The notes beneath the pieces were generated by a model that saw nothing but the letters and a program-made list of their open reading frames with translations, was not told the origin of the DNA and searched no databases. Made by a program: the position numbers and the translations under genes. This document shows, one piece after another, positions 52,412-61,983 of a stretch of DNA of 64,000 bases. The stretch covers positions 1 through 64,000 of the forward strand of contig JBKECP010000034.1 of NCBI GenBank assembly GCA_047974765.1. The letters are read 5' to 3'. Origin of the DNA: JBKECP01 sp047974765. GTDB taxonomy: Bacteria > Pseudomonadota > Gammaproteobacteria > Pseudomonadales > Halieaceae. The first letter of the stretch is position 1, and the number at the start of each line of letters is the position of its first letter.

Positions 52412-53437
52412 TTAGTTCATCAGATAATCACTGATGGAAAAACCGATACCGATACGTTCGGTTTTTTTATTGTAATCCAGCAGGTTTTCAGCATAACCGT
52501 TGTAGTAATAGACCATCAGCCGAATATGTTTTGCGATGGGGTAGCTCCAGGTGGCTTCGACAGAAATTTCCTCAGTACCGGGGCGGGCCATCATTGTAAA
52601 AGTGTGTTTGTTGTGCGTGTAGACAAAGCGGGCATCACCATAACCCAGATAGCGATATTCACCGGCAAGCTCGTTGTCGTCATCGTTCTCCGGCAGGCGA
52701 TACCAGGCACGTAATAGTAAGGAAAGATTGGGGTTTAACTGATAAGCGGCGCTGCTGAGAATGCGGTCCCAGCTACGAGAAAGCGGTTCGCTGCGGCCAT
52801 TGGACTGATGAATGTAACCAAAGTCGAAAAACTCGGGCACATACCAGCTTTTGTTTTCATTAAGGGTGTAATGGCGTAAAAACAACTCGGGTTCGTAATT
52901 GGTTTCTCTGAAGGGCTTGGAGAATTCATCATTGTATATCTGCCACCAGGCGCGATTGGTATAGGCGACCATTAAATCGGTATTGGAGTCCCATAAATCG
53001 ATGGCAACCGGAAATTTTACGCTGACCTGTATCATGGCTTCGTTTTTATCCACCTCAGCGTCCGGATCAAGCTCCAAAAAAGGCTCGACGTTGGGCTTGG
53101 TATTGTGGGTGAAGGGTAGAAAGAAGTTGGGGTTGTGCGGCGTGATCACATAGCTGTGATCACGGTTTCTCCACTCGCGGGTAATGCGCCGGGCGATAGC
53201 GTTGTCACTGGCGGGTGTATTGTCGGCTTCGATTTCGGTGGTGGTCAGTGTATGGTCCTGACTTCGGGTTGCGGCGGCACATTGCTCACGTAATTGTGCG
53301 ACAGTTGTTGAGGCATTTGCGCTTTGAATACGCTGTAAAAGACAACTTTCGACTGAAGAAGGGGGCGTATTGCTGTAGGTGTTGGTCGAGGCCAGCATAA
53401 AGGCTGCGACAGTAACACGGTATGTTTGAATCTGCAT
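52412..53437 (-). CDS. pldA: Outer-membrane phospholipase A (OMPLA)
   Basis: 341 residues. Signal peptide (VAAFMLASTNTYS), then a variable region and the OMPLA barrel. The active-site stretch reads FGYIHQSNGRSEPLSRSWDRI: His200 and Ser202 match E. coli His142/Ser144. The third residue, Asn156 in E. coli (SRSWNR), is Asp214 here. The barrel ends SISDYLMN rather than in Phe. It hydrolyses phospholipids that reach the outer leaflet when the envelope is disturbed. The extra about 60 N-terminal residues after the signal peptide are longer than in E. coli. Confidence 0.92.
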   Translation of the reverse strand: MQIQTYRVTVAAFMLASTNTYSNTPPSSVESCLLQRIQSANASTTVAQLREQCAAATRSQDHTLTTTEIEADNTPASDNAIARRITREWRNRDHSYVITPHNPNFFLPFTHNTKPNVEPFLELDPDAEVDKNEAMIQVSVKFPVAIDLWDSNTDLMVAYTNRAWWQIYNDEFSKPFRETNYEPELFLRHYTLNENKSWYVPEFFDFGYIHQSNGRSEPLSRSWDRILSSAAYQLNPNLSLLLRAWYRLPENDDDNELAGEYRYLGYGDARFVYTHNKHTFTMMARPGTEEISVEATWSYPIAKHIRLMVYYYNGYAENLLDYNKKTERIGIGFSISDYLMN

Positions 53438-53518
53438 TCGTTTGGGTCCTTTTCAGCCTGTTGTTCAAAGCCCGTTATTGCATAATGCCGAAGCTATTCA
53501 GTTTTAACCTGCATTTTT

Positions 53519-53600
53519 TGATGCTGCGATTTAAAATCGCCGTTCGTTGTAGTTGTATAGCGTAGATTACGATATATGAATAGCAACTACCGCAGCATCA
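53519..53600. other. Nested inverted-repeat element between pldA and the efflux operon
   Basis: Within the 362-base gap, TGATGCTGCG (53519-53528) and GTAGTTG (53549-53555) are both complementary to one continuous arm, CAACTAC+CGCAGCATCA (53584-53600). A third small hairpin, GCGATT-TAA-AATCGC, sits at 53526-53540. The whole could fold as a three-way junction. No coding sequence is visible here. Confidence 0.55.
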
Positions 53601-53629
53601 GGATAGAATCCCGGCTGAGCTGGACTGGG

Positions 53630-53647
53630 TACACTATACGGTGTAGT
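53630..53647. promoter_or_regulatory. Probable TetR operator before the RND efflux operon
   Basis: TACACTATACGGTGTAGT contains the half-sites TACAC and GTGTA. Its reverse complement matches 15 of 18 bases with 50752-50769 in front of tetR. It lies about 150 bases upstream of the membrane-fusion gene. Confidence 0.6.
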
Positions 53648-53799
53648 ATTCATTCCGTTTAAAAGGACTCTACAGGAACATGTTCTATTCGTGTTGCGCT
53701 TTTGATGGTAACTACTACGCTAAAGTTGGGTAGGCCGGTTTGGCTTTATGCCGACCCACGTTCAATTTTGCTGGGTAATAAATAGCAGATGGAAGATAA

Positions 53800-55002
53800 A
53801 TGAACACACAAAATAGTTGTCAAGAAGGGAATATCACTCGGGGCTGTGTAGTGCGTAAGTCTCTGCTTGCTGGTGCGATATTGTCGGTGGCTTCTTTTAT
53901 TGGCGCATGCCAGAAAGATGTCGGCCCCGTACAGGAGTATATCGCTCCGGTTAAAGTTATGACTGTTGAACCGAGGGATATTGTTCTACGATCTGAATTT
54001 ACCGGGGAGGTGAGCAGTTCTCAACAGGTTGAATTGCGCGCACGGGTTTCCGGGGTGCTTGAGCAAAAGCACTTTGCTGATGGTACACAGGTTGAGCGTG
54101 GACAGTTGCTTTATTCAATTGATGATCGGGATTTTAAAGCCCGCCTGCTGGAAGCCAAGGCGGCTTTGTCAACGGCGCAGAGTGATTATACCCGGGCCAA
54201 GCTGGATGTTGATCGCTATGAACCATTATTGAAAACCCAGGCTATTGCACGCCAGGTGTACGACAATGCTGTTGCCACCATGAAGGCGGCAAGTTCTACC
54301 ATAGAAAATACCAGGGCGGCCGTTGAGCAGGCTGAACTGGCGGTGGAATATGCATCCATTCTCTCCCCGGTGTCAGGCCGTATCGGTGCTTCAGCAGTGC
54401 AGGTCGGAGATTTGATTTCTGCTGGCACAACGCTGCTTGCCGAGGTGTCAACAGTTGAAACTTCCTGGGTGTATTTCAGCGTTTCAGAACCTGATCTGCT
54501 TGCCTATGAGCGCACCCACGGAATTGTTGATTTGAAGGACTATGGTAAAGATGCGGCTGAGTTGAGTGTTCAACTCATTCTCAGTGATGGCTCGATTTAT
54601 GAGCATTCCGGCCAAATCAATTTTGCCGACAGGGCTTTAAACCCCAGCACAGGAACTTATCGTCTTCGTGCTGAATTTCCCAATCCAAACGGAATGCTAA
54701 GACCGGGTATGTTTGCCCGTATTCGCGCTGCCAAGGAGTTGCGTAAAGATGCAATTGCTATTCCTGACAAAGCCATTTCACAGTTGCTTAATAGTTATTC
54801 TGTAAGCATTGTTGATGAAGGCAATATTGCCAAACAGGTAGCTGTAAAAGTAGGGCCGCGCCAGGATGGACTCTGGATCATTGAAGAGGGCTTGAGTGCG
54901 GGTGATCGTCTGATTGTTGAAGGTTTTCAGAAGGCCCGTAATGGTGTCAAAGTGGAAATTACTGAAAATCTGGATGAAAAAAATACATCCGCAGCTAATT
55001 AA
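53800..55002 (+). CDS. RND efflux membrane-fusion lipoprotein (AcrA/MexA type)
   Basis: 400 residues, ATG with GGAAG upstream; an internal GTG at 53851 would shorten the tail before the lipoprotein signal. Lipobox SFIGAC gives lipid anchoring at Cys 37. Barrel-sandwich/lipoyl motifs (VELRARVSGVLEQKHFADGTQVERGQLLYSIDDRDF ... SPVSGRIGASAVQVGDLISAGTTLL), an alpha-hairpin between them, and the C-terminal beta-barrel and membrane-proximal parts are all present. It bridges the RND pump to an outer-membrane channel, which is not encoded in the window. The RND gene follows 36 bases later. Confidence 0.94.
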   Translation: MNTQNSCQEGNITRGCVVRKSLLAGAILSVASFIGACQKDVGPVQEYIAPVKVMTVEPRDIVLRSEFTGEVSSSQQVELRARVSGVLEQKHFADGTQVERGQLLYSIDDRDFKARLLEAKAALSTAQSDYTRAKLDVDRYEPLLKTQAIARQVYDNAVATMKAASSTIENTRAAVEQAELAVEYASILSPVSGRIGASAVQVGDLISAGTTLLAEVSTVETSWVYFSVSEPDLLAYERTHGIVDLKDYGKDAAELSVQLILSDGSIYEHSGQINFADRALNPSTGTYRLRAEFPNPNGMLRPGMFARIRAAKELRKDAIAIPDKAISQLLNSYSVSIVDEGNIAKQVAVKVGPRQDGLWIIEEGLSAGDRLIVEGFQKARNGVKVEITENLDEKNTSAAN

Positions 55003-55038
55003 TCAGACCCAAATCCAGCGGATCAGGAGTTAACTGGC

Positions 55039-58000
55039 ATGGCACAGTTTTTTTTGCGGCGCCCGGTATTTGCGATCGTCATTTCTATTTTTCTCGTACT
55101 TGCAGGTACGCTTATCATGGTTGGGCTGCCTGTTGCGCAGTTCCCGGAAGTTGCGCCTCCAACGGTTAATGTAACAGCAGTTTACCCTGGCGCTGATGCC
55201 CAGACGGTGACTGATGCAGTGGTCTCACCCATTGATTCACAAATCAATGGTGTGACTGATATGCGCTATATTCGTGCAGTGGCATCCAGTGATGGTTCGG
55301 CTACTATCCAGGTTACTTTTGCCCTGGAACGCGATGTTGATATTGCGGCTGTTGAAACCCAGAACAGGGTGACGCAGGTGACCTCGCGCTTGCCGACAGA
55401 GGTTAATGATATTGGCGTAAATGTGGCCAAATCATCTCCTGATATATTGATGTTCGCGGCGGTTTACACGCCTGATGACAGCCGCGACCGGGCTTTTCTG
55501 GATAATTACCTGAACAATTTCTGGGTCGATGAGCTTAAGCGAACACCTGGCGTAGGTGATTTGACCGTATTTGGCTCTGAATTTGGTATGCGTATCTGGC
55601 TGCGACCTGATCGTATGGCCGCGCTGGATATTACGCCAACGGATGTTGTGGCGGCAGTACAGGAGCAGAATAAACAGGCCGCCGCTGGCCAGGTGGGCCA
55701 GCCACCGGCAGATACCAAAAGTGGCTTTCAGTATTCCCTGACCTTGCAAGGGCGCCTGAAAGAAGTTGATGAGTTTGAAAATATTGTTCTGCGAGCAAAT
55801 TCAGACGGTTCATTACTGCGCTTGAAAGATGTTGCCCGGGTCGAGCTGGGTGCGAAAGATTACAACATATACGGCTATTACAATGAGCATATAAGTTCAG
55901 CTTTTGCCGTTTATCTTTCGCCGGGAGCCAATGCAATGGCTACGGCTAATGCCCTGAAAGAAAAAATGGCTGAACTGGCCAGGAATCTGCCTGCTGGCGT
56001 GGATTATTCGGTAACCTACGATACCTCAAACTTTGTAAGAGCTTCGATTGAAGAGGTGGTACACACCTTTGTGGAAGCGCTGATACTGGTAACTTTCGTT
56101 GTATTCCTGTTTTTGCAAAGTTGGCGCGCTACCATTATTCCGATGCTGGCCGTACCTATTTCATTGGTGGCCACTTTCATCGCTTACTCGGTATTGGGTT
56201 TTTCCATTAATACGCTATCACTCTTTGGAATGGTGTTGGCTATTGGTATTGTGGTTGACGATGCCATTGTTGTGGTTGAAGCCGTTGAAGAAAAAATGGT
56301 CAATCTGGGCATGAGTGCTTTTGAAGCTACCAGTGAGGCTATGAAAGAAGTTTCTGGTGCATTGGTGGCTATGGCGTTGGTGTTGGCTGCGGTATTTGTG
56401 CCGATGGCTTTTGTGCCGGGTGTAACCGGCCAGCTATATAAACAGTTCGCGCTGACGATTGCTGTGTCAACATTGTTTTCTGCCCTGATTGCTTTGACGC
56501 TGTCACCAGTCATGTGTTCTTCAATTTTAAAATTTGATCATGGTGATGTTGAAAATCCCGGCCTGTTGCGTCGTTTTTTTAACGCCTTTAATGCAGCCTT
56601 TGAGCGCTTTACCCGAGTTTATCTGCGTTTAAGTGGTGGTATGATCAATGGTCTTAAACGGGTTGTACTGTTTTTTGTCATTATTATTATCGGTATTTAT
56701 TATCTTGGTAAGCTGACACCGACGGGCTTTGTGCCAGAAGAGGATCTGGGTGGCTTTTTCGTGCAGGCCTTGCTGCCAGAGGCCGCAACGACAACCCGTA
56801 CAGAAGCTGTGGTGGCGGATTTGTCAGAAAAATTGCAGAAACTGCCCGGTGTAAAAGCTGTACTGGGTATCACGGGTTTTGACCTGATTACCGGTGTGGC
56901 AGCTCCCAATGGTGGTTTATTGATTCTGCAACTGGAAGACTGGGCTGACCGCCAGACAGCAGAAGAGCAATTGTCAGCCCTGTTGGGCGACGCCCAGGTG
57001 ATCGGTGCTCAAACAGAAGAGGCTATGGCTTTTGCCTTTAATCCACCGGCGCTGCCTGGTTATGGTGCGGTATCGGGTGTGTCGATGATGTTGCAGGCCC
57101 GTCAGGGGCAGGCGCCGACAGATCTGGCCATGGTAACTCAGCAGTTTATCGGGGTGGCCAATCAGCGGCCTGAAATATCCCAGATCAGCACCACTTTTGC
57201 CGCAGCAACACCGAATTACAATCTGAAGGTGGATCGGGAAAAAATTAAAAAACTGGGTATTCCTGTCAGTGATGTATTCAATGCATTGCAGGTATTTCTG
57301 GGTAGTTTGCAGGTCAATGATTTTACGCTGTTTGGTAAAAACTATAGGGTTAGCCTGCAGGCGGAATCTGAGTATCGTCGTGATATTGAAACGCTCTCCC
57401 AGCTTTATGTACGCAATGCCGCCGGTGATATGGTTCCTCTGGATACACTGGTCAGTTATGAGCAAAGTACTGCGCCACGTTACATTATGCGCTTTAACCT
57501 CTACCCAACAGCGGAGCTTACGGCTGTACCGGCGGCTGGCTACAGTACGGGTCAGGCACTGTCGGCTCTAAAAGATGTTGCGGCCACAGAATTACCTGAC
57601 GGCTATGGTTACGAGTGGTCCGGGCAGACACGCGAGGAGGTCGAGACAGGCAATACGGGAACCTATGTTCTGATACTGTCCATTATTGTGGTCTTCCTCT
57701 TTTTGGCGGCTCTTTATGAAAGCTGGAGTGTACCGTTGGCTGTTTTGCTTGCTGTACCGTTTGGCATGCTGGGCGTATATGGCGGCCTGTTGGCAGCGGG
57801 GATGGAGTTTAACGTCTATGGTCAGATTGGCCTGGTAACGTTAGTTGGTTTGTCGGCGAAGAATGCTATCTTAATTGTGGAATATGCCAAACTGCACTAC
57901 GAAGAGAAGGGGATGCCGTTAATTGATGCGGCCATGGAGGCAGCCCGGTTGCGCCTGCGTCCGATTTTGATGACATCCTTTGCTTTTATTCTTGGTGTTG

Positions 58001-58224
58001 TACCGTTAATGCTGGCATCTGGTGCCGGTGCGGCCTCCAAGAACTCAGTTGGTACTGTGGTTTTCTGCGGGATGCTGGTTGCTACCAGTATGGGTGTATT
58101 TTTTGTACCGGCCTTCTATGTGTTAATCCAGAGTCTGACGGAAAAAATCACTGGCCGTAAACCTAAAGCCATGCGCAGGAGAGAGTCGTCAGACAATGAG
58201 CAGATTGAGGTTTCTCCATCGTAA
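55039..58224 (+). CDS. RND multidrug efflux pump, HAE1/AcrB type
   Basis: 1061 residues. It starts MAQFFLRRPVFAIVISIFLVLAGTLIM, the usual RND first helix, and includes VAQFPEVAPPTVNVTAVYPGADAQTV, the proton-relay Asp pair in GIVVDDAIVVVEAVEEKM, periplasmic porter domains with the switch-loop region, and late helices with GQIGLVTLVGLSAKNAILIVEYAK. It pumps drugs or bile-type compounds using the proton gradient. With the membrane-fusion gene it forms a two-gene operon; a TolC-like partner must come from elsewhere. TetR at 50805 is the likely repressor. Confidence 0.96.
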   Translation: MAQFFLRRPVFAIVISIFLVLAGTLIMVGLPVAQFPEVAPPTVNVTAVYPGADAQTVTDAVVSPIDSQINGVTDMRYIRAVASSDGSATIQVTFALERDVDIAAVETQNRVTQVTSRLPTEVNDIGVNVAKSSPDILMFAAVYTPDDSRDRAFLDNYLNNFWVDELKRTPGVGDLTVFGSEFGMRIWLRPDRMAALDITPTDVVAAVQEQNKQAAAGQVGQPPADTKSGFQYSLTLQGRLKEVDEFENIVLRANSDGSLLRLKDVARVELGAKDYNIYGYYNEHISSAFAVYLSPGANAMATANALKEKMAELARNLPAGVDYSVTYDTSNFVRASIEEVVHTFVEALILVTFVVFLFLQSWRATIIPMLAVPISLVATFIAYSVLGFSINTLSLFGMVLAIGIVVDDAIVVVEAVEEKMVNLGMSAFEATSEAMKEVSGALVAMALVLAAVFVPMAFVPGVTGQLYKQFALTIAVSTLFSALIALTLSPVMCSSILKFDHGDVENPGLLRRFFNAFNAAFERFTRVYLRLSGGMINGLKRVVLFFVIIIIGIYYLGKLTPTGFVPEEDLGGFFVQALLPEAATTTRTEAVVADLSEKLQKLPGVKAVLGITGFDLITGVAAPNGGLLILQLEDWADRQTAEEQLSALLGDAQVIGAQTEEAMAFAFNPPALPGYGAVSGVSMMLQARQGQAPTDLAMVTQQFIGVANQRPEISQISTTFAAATPNYNLKVDREKIKKLGIPVSDVFNALQVFLGSLQVNDFTLFGKNYRVSLQAESEYRRDIETLSQLYVRNAAGDMVPLDTLVSYEQSTAPRYIMRFNLYPTAELTAVPAAGYSTGQALSALKDVAATELPDGYGYEWSGQTREEVETGNTGTYVLILSIIVVFLFLAALYESWSVPLAVLLAVPFGMLGVYGGLLAAGMEFNVYGQIGLVTLVGLSAKNAILIVEYAKLHYEEKGMPLIDAAMEAARLRLRPILMTSFAFILGVVPLMLASGAGAASKNSVGTVVFCGMLVATSMGVFFVPAFYVLIQSLTEKITGRKPKAMRRRESSDNEQIEVSPS

Positions 58225-58427
58225 ATCGCCAATGTAAATACAGGCGGTGGTATCATTGTTTTGATGATGCCACCGTTGGTTGTTTGCGATTTAAGTGCCT
58301 GACAAAACTCACTTTTTCCGTCGTTCTTGGGCGTATTAATCCAGTTTTGGCTGGTTGCCAGTCACTTGCCGGTATTATGTGGAGAGATATACCTGAGAGT
58401 GGCTCCCGGTTGAATAACGCAGAATAA

Positions 58428-59051
58428 ATGTCATCTGAAATCAATTCACTTATTGCCTGCCCTGAATGCGATCTGCTGGTGCGCCTGCCCTTGCTGGATG
58501 TTTCCCGCAAGCTGTCCTGTCCGCGTTGTCATCACACTCTGAGTGTCAGCGGTGAACGGCGCCTGTATCGTGCATTACCTATGGGCGTTACTGCGGCACT
58601 TTTACTGGTGCTGTCATTATCTTTTCCTTTCATGTCTTTTGAACGCTCAGGTGTGTCCAATGAAATGACATTGCTGCAAACCAGTATGGCCCTGTTTCAG
58701 GATGGTTCGGTTGTACTGAGCTTGCTGGTATTTGGTTTTATTATCATGGCGCCAATGGTGATGGTGGGTTGTATATTGATTGTTTCAATGACGCTGGCCA
58801 CACATCGCTGGATTCCCGGTGTTAAAGTGGCAGCGCGTATTATTTATACTCTGACTAACTGGAATATGGTGGAAGTTTTTATTATTGGCGTTTTTGTCAG
58901 TCTGGTGAAAATTGCCAAAATGGCAACCGTTGAGCTGGGCTTTTCTCTATGGGCCTATCTGGCACTATCACTTGTGCTGGTGGGTACTCTTTCCTGCCTC
59001 GATAAAGTCTGTGTATGGCGCAGCCTGACACAATTGGAGCCTCATTCATGA
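58428..59051 (+). CDS. pqiA: PqiA-domain inner-membrane protein, first half
   Basis: 207 residues. N-terminal zinc-ribbon-like CPECDLLVRLPLLDVSRKLSCPRC, then PqiA helices (LPMGVTAALLLVLSLSFPFMSFE, TNWNMVEVFIIGVFVSLVKIAKMATVELGFSLWAYL). In E. coli PqiA one polypeptide holds two such units; here they are separate genes joined by an ATGA overlap. Part of the Pqi pathway that moves phospholipids between the membranes. No SoxR-type site was found upstream. Confidence 0.93.
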   Translation: MSSEINSLIACPECDLLVRLPLLDVSRKLSCPRCHHTLSVSGERRLYRALPMGVTAALLLVLSLSFPFMSFERSGVSNEMTLLQTSMALFQDGSVVLSLLVFGFIIMAPMVMVGCILIVSMTLATHRWIPGVKVAARIIYTLTNWNMVEVFIIGVFVSLVKIAKMATVELGFSLWAYLALSLVLVGTLSCLDKVCVWRSLTQLEPHS

Positions 59052-59668
59052 CAGATATGTTGACGGCCCGTTCGCAGGGTCTGGTGTCCTGTACTACCTG
59101 TTGCTATTTGGCACAGCAGTCGCAAAACTATTGTCCGCGCTGCCATAGTGATCTGGAATCACGTATTCCCAACAGTATTCAGCGAACACTTTCACTGACT
59201 GTTGTGGCCACCATTTTATATATTCCAGCCAATGTGCTGCCAATAACCAATACGATTTATCTGGGCAATTATGGCCCCAGCACTATATTGGATGGTGTGC
59301 TTACGCTGTGGGATATGGGTTCTTATGGCATTGCATTGGTTATTCTGATTGCCAGTGTGCTGGTGCCCGTGGCCAAACTGGGCATTTTGTTTTATCTCTG
59401 CCTGACGGTAGGGCGGGGTAATATCAGTGATCCCCATAAAAGTGCTTTTCTCTATCGACTGACAGAGTTTATTGGTCGCTGGTCAATGATCGATGTATTT
59501 GTAGTGGCTGTTTTGGTGGCATTGATCAAGCTGGGTAATATTATTTCGTTTTTTCCGGGTGCGGCAGCACTCAGTTTTGCAGGAGTGGTTATTGTGACGA
59601 TGGTTGCAGCACAACAATTTGACCCCCGGCTCATCTGGGACCATGTTGAGGTGAGCCGTGATGAATGA
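59048..59668 (+). CDS. pqiA: PqiA-domain inner-membrane protein, second half
   Basis: 206 residues from ATG 59048 (GGAG upstream), overlapping the first pqiA stop. Zinc-ribbon CTTCCYLAQQSQNYCPRC, then membrane helices including VVATILYIPANVLPITNTIYLG and LTEFIGRWSMIDVFVVAVLVALIKLGN, the conserved PqiA helix. The two PqiA units face pqiB, which follows with an 8-base overlap. Confidence 0.93.
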   Translation: MTDMLTARSQGLVSCTTCCYLAQQSQNYCPRCHSDLESRIPNSIQRTLSLTVVATILYIPANVLPITNTIYLGNYGPSTILDGVLTLWDMGSYGIALVILIASVLVPVAKLGILFYLCLTVGRGNISDPHKSAFLYRLTEFIGRWSMIDVFVVAVLVALIKLGNIISFFPGAAALSFAGVVIVTMVAAQQFDPRLIWDHVEVSRDE

Positions 59669-61271
59669 GCCCCTGGCACAGGTGAGTGAGCAACGCCGGA
59701 TCAGCCTGTTGTGGGTGCTGCCTGTTCTGGTGCTTATTATCGGCATTGGTGTGACGGTGCAGCACTACATGTCCCGGGGGCCGGTTGTCGAGATTGCTTT
59801 TGATACGGCCGAAGGGCTTGAAGCCGGGCGTACCAAGGTACGTGCACTGAGTGTTGATGTCGGCCTGGTGGACGATATTGAACTGGCAGATGACCTTGAG
59901 GGCGTTATTGTTCGTATACAAATGGCGCATGGAACTGAGCGTCTGCTACAGGATGATACTCGCTTCTGGGTGGTGCGCCCGCGTATCAGCTCAGAAGGCG
60001 TATCTGGTCTTGGCACCTTGTTGTCAGGTGCCTATATCGAACTTTATCCGGGAGAGGGTGGAGGCAGTGAGCGTTATTTTGAGGGCTTGGAAAATGCTCC
60101 GCCAACACCGCCAGGAGTGGCCGGAGTGCGTATTTATCTCAATGGCGAATCAGCCAGCTCTGTGGGTGTCGGTTCACCGGTGCTCTATCAGGGCTTGCAG
60201 GTTGGGCAGGTCGAATCAGTTGAGCTGGACATGGAGCAGAGTGATGTCAGTGTATCTCTGTTTATCGATTCTCCTTATGACCAGCTGGTAACTGAGGGCG
60301 CGCGCTTCTGGAATGCCAGTGGTATGAATGTCTCTGCCGGTGCAGATGGTATAGAGGTGAATACGGCTTCGCTGGCTGCACTAATGGCCGGTGGTATTGC
60401 TTTTGCTGTACCAAAGGATATCAGCTCAGGTAAACCGGTGGCTACCGGCACACATTTTCGTTTGTTTGAAAACCAGCAGCTGGCACAAACTGATCCTTAC
60501 GAATTTGGCAAAGTGTATGTCATGCAATTTGAGCAGTCTCTGCGTGGTCTTAGCGTTGGTGCGCCGGTAGAGTATCGCGGTATTCGAGTGGGTACAGTCA
60601 CCAATATCATGCAGGAGGAGCTGGCTACTAACCATGGTCATGCTATTGCTGTGTCGGTTATGACTCGCATTGAACCGGGTCGTTTTGGTATGGCTGACAG
60701 CGAAAGCTCTTTGAAAGAACTTGACAGCATGATGCGCAGAGGCGTCGCTGAAGCGGGGCTGCGCGGTACTTTACAAACCGGCAGTCTGGTGACGGGGGGG
60801 CTTTATGTGTCACTGGATAATTATCCGGAGGCAGAACTGGCAATGGTGGGCATACACGATGGGTATGATACCTTGCCAACACATTCAACCGGCATCACCC
60901 GCCTTAGTCAGCAGGTGTCAGAGCTGCTGGCCAAACTCAATGCGCTGCCATTGGAGCAAACTACAGCCGAGCTCAATCAGGCGCTTCGCAATGCCAGTAA
61001 TACACTCACATCCATTGAGCGCCTGGCAAAGGATGACGCGATGACAGGTTTGCCGACAAGGCTGGATGAAACGCTTGTTACTCTGGAGAAAACACTGGCG
61101 AGTTATTCTGCTGACTCACAACTTCAGCAGGACATCGACAAAACCTTGAGCGGCCTTGAAACTACATTGCGGGGTATTGATGAGCTGGTGCAGCTGCTTA
61201 AAGAGCAGCCCAATGCGCTGGTGTTCCCTATTGACCGTGAATCTGATCTGCAACCGGGAAGTGCCCAATGA
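59661..61271 (+). CDS. pqiB: PqiB, MCE-domain lipid-transport protein
   Basis: 536 residues from ATG 59661 with GAGGTGA upstream (a GTG 3 bases earlier is possible). One N-terminal membrane helix (LLWVLPVLVLIIGIGVTVQHYM), then three MCE domains (VVEIAFDTAEGLEAGRTKVRALSVDVGLV; GVRIYLNGESASSVGVGSPVLYQGLQVGQVES; FEQSLRGLSVGAPVEYRGIRVGTV), then a long helical C-terminal part (about residues 415-520), as in PqiB's needle. It forms a hexameric syringe-like tunnel for lipids across the periplasm. Confidence 0.95.
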   Translation: MNEPLAQVSEQRRISLLWVLPVLVLIIGIGVTVQHYMSRGPVVEIAFDTAEGLEAGRTKVRALSVDVGLVDDIELADDLEGVIVRIQMAHGTERLLQDDTRFWVVRPRISSEGVSGLGTLLSGAYIELYPGEGGGSERYFEGLENAPPTPPGVAGVRIYLNGESASSVGVGSPVLYQGLQVGQVESVELDMEQSDVSVSLFIDSPYDQLVTEGARFWNASGMNVSAGADGIEVNTASLAALMAGGIAFAVPKDISSGKPVATGTHFRLFENQQLAQTDPYEFGKVYVMQFEQSLRGLSVGAPVEYRGIRVGTVTNIMQEELATNHGHAIAVSVMTRIEPGRFGMADSESSLKELDSMMRRGVAEAGLRGTLQTGSLVTGGLYVSLDNYPEAELAMVGIHDGYDTLPTHSTGITRLSQQVSELLAKLNALPLEQTTAELNQALRNASNTLTSIERLAKDDAMTGLPTRLDETLVTLEKTLASYSADSQLQQDIDKTLSGLETTLRGIDELVQLLKEQPNALVFPIDRESDLQPGSAQ

Positions 61272-61840
61272 ATACAGCGCTAATGTTAAAACATATTTTT
61301 AAATGGGTGATTGTAACGATACTGCCGCTTATTGCGGCCTGTTCAACAACAACGATAATTCCTAAACAGCATGTTTATTTACTGCGGACTTTGCCTGCGG
61401 TCAGTGCTGATACTGTACTAGCTGATGTAAAGATGGAGCGGGTAAATTTACCGACCTATTTGCAGAAAGATCCATTGGTGCTGATGGTCTCTGAGCGTGA
61501 AATTCGCAGTGCCAACCATCATCGCTGGGGTGAGCCACTGGATCGTGCCATCGGGCGTTATCTGAGGCAGCGTTTGGCAGAGGCACTTGCTGCTGCTCAC
61601 TATAAGCAGGCGGTACAGATACAGCTGGTAGTGGATGAGTTGCTTGGCAGCCTTGATGGCCGTGTTCATTTGCGTGGTGGTTTCAAGGTTTATGGGAATA
61701 AAGGCGATGTTGCCGGTGGTCGACTTGAGTTAAATACAAACCAGGAGGGTGAGGGTTATGAGGCATTGGTTGTCGCCCATGAACTGCTGCTGGATCAGGC
61801 GGCACAGCAAATTGCCAGTGCCATTATACAAGCTGGCTGA
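61268..61840 (+). CDS. pqiC: PqiC outer-membrane lipoprotein
   Basis: 190 residues, ATG overlapping the pqiB stop by 4 bases. Signal with lipobox LIAAC (Cys 25), then the DUF330/PqiC domain (HVYLLRTLP, VKMERVNLPTYLQKDPLVLM, HHRWGEPLDRAIGRYLRQRLAEAL). It anchors the PqiB tunnel at the outer membrane. It ends the four-gene pqi operon; a perfect 13-bp hairpin follows. Confidence 0.93.
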   Translation: MNTALMLKHIFKWVIVTILPLIAACSTTTIIPKQHVYLLRTLPAVSADTVLADVKMERVNLPTYLQKDPLVLMVSEREIRSANHHRWGEPLDRAIGRYLRQRLAEALAAAHYKQAVQIQLVVDELLGSLDGRVHLRGGFKVYGNKGDVAGGRLELNTNQEGEGYEALVVAHELLLDQAAQQIASAIIQAG

Positions 61841-61894
61841 ATGTCTTTCTGTTTTCCCCGTTTTAATACTCTGATTTGGCAGCTTGCTTTGATT

Positions 61895-61933
61895 GCTATT
61901 AGCCAGGTAATAATTATTAGCCTGGCTAATAGC
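61895..61933. terminator. Bidirectional hairpin between pqiC and marC
   Basis: GCTATTAGCCAGG, 13-base AT-rich loop (TAATAATTATTAG), CCTGGCTAATAGC: a perfect 13-bp stem between two convergent genes. Confidence 0.7.
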
Positions 61934-61983
61934 AGCCCTGTGAGTTTGCGGAGCTATTGGTTTTGTTGAGATAATATTTACTG

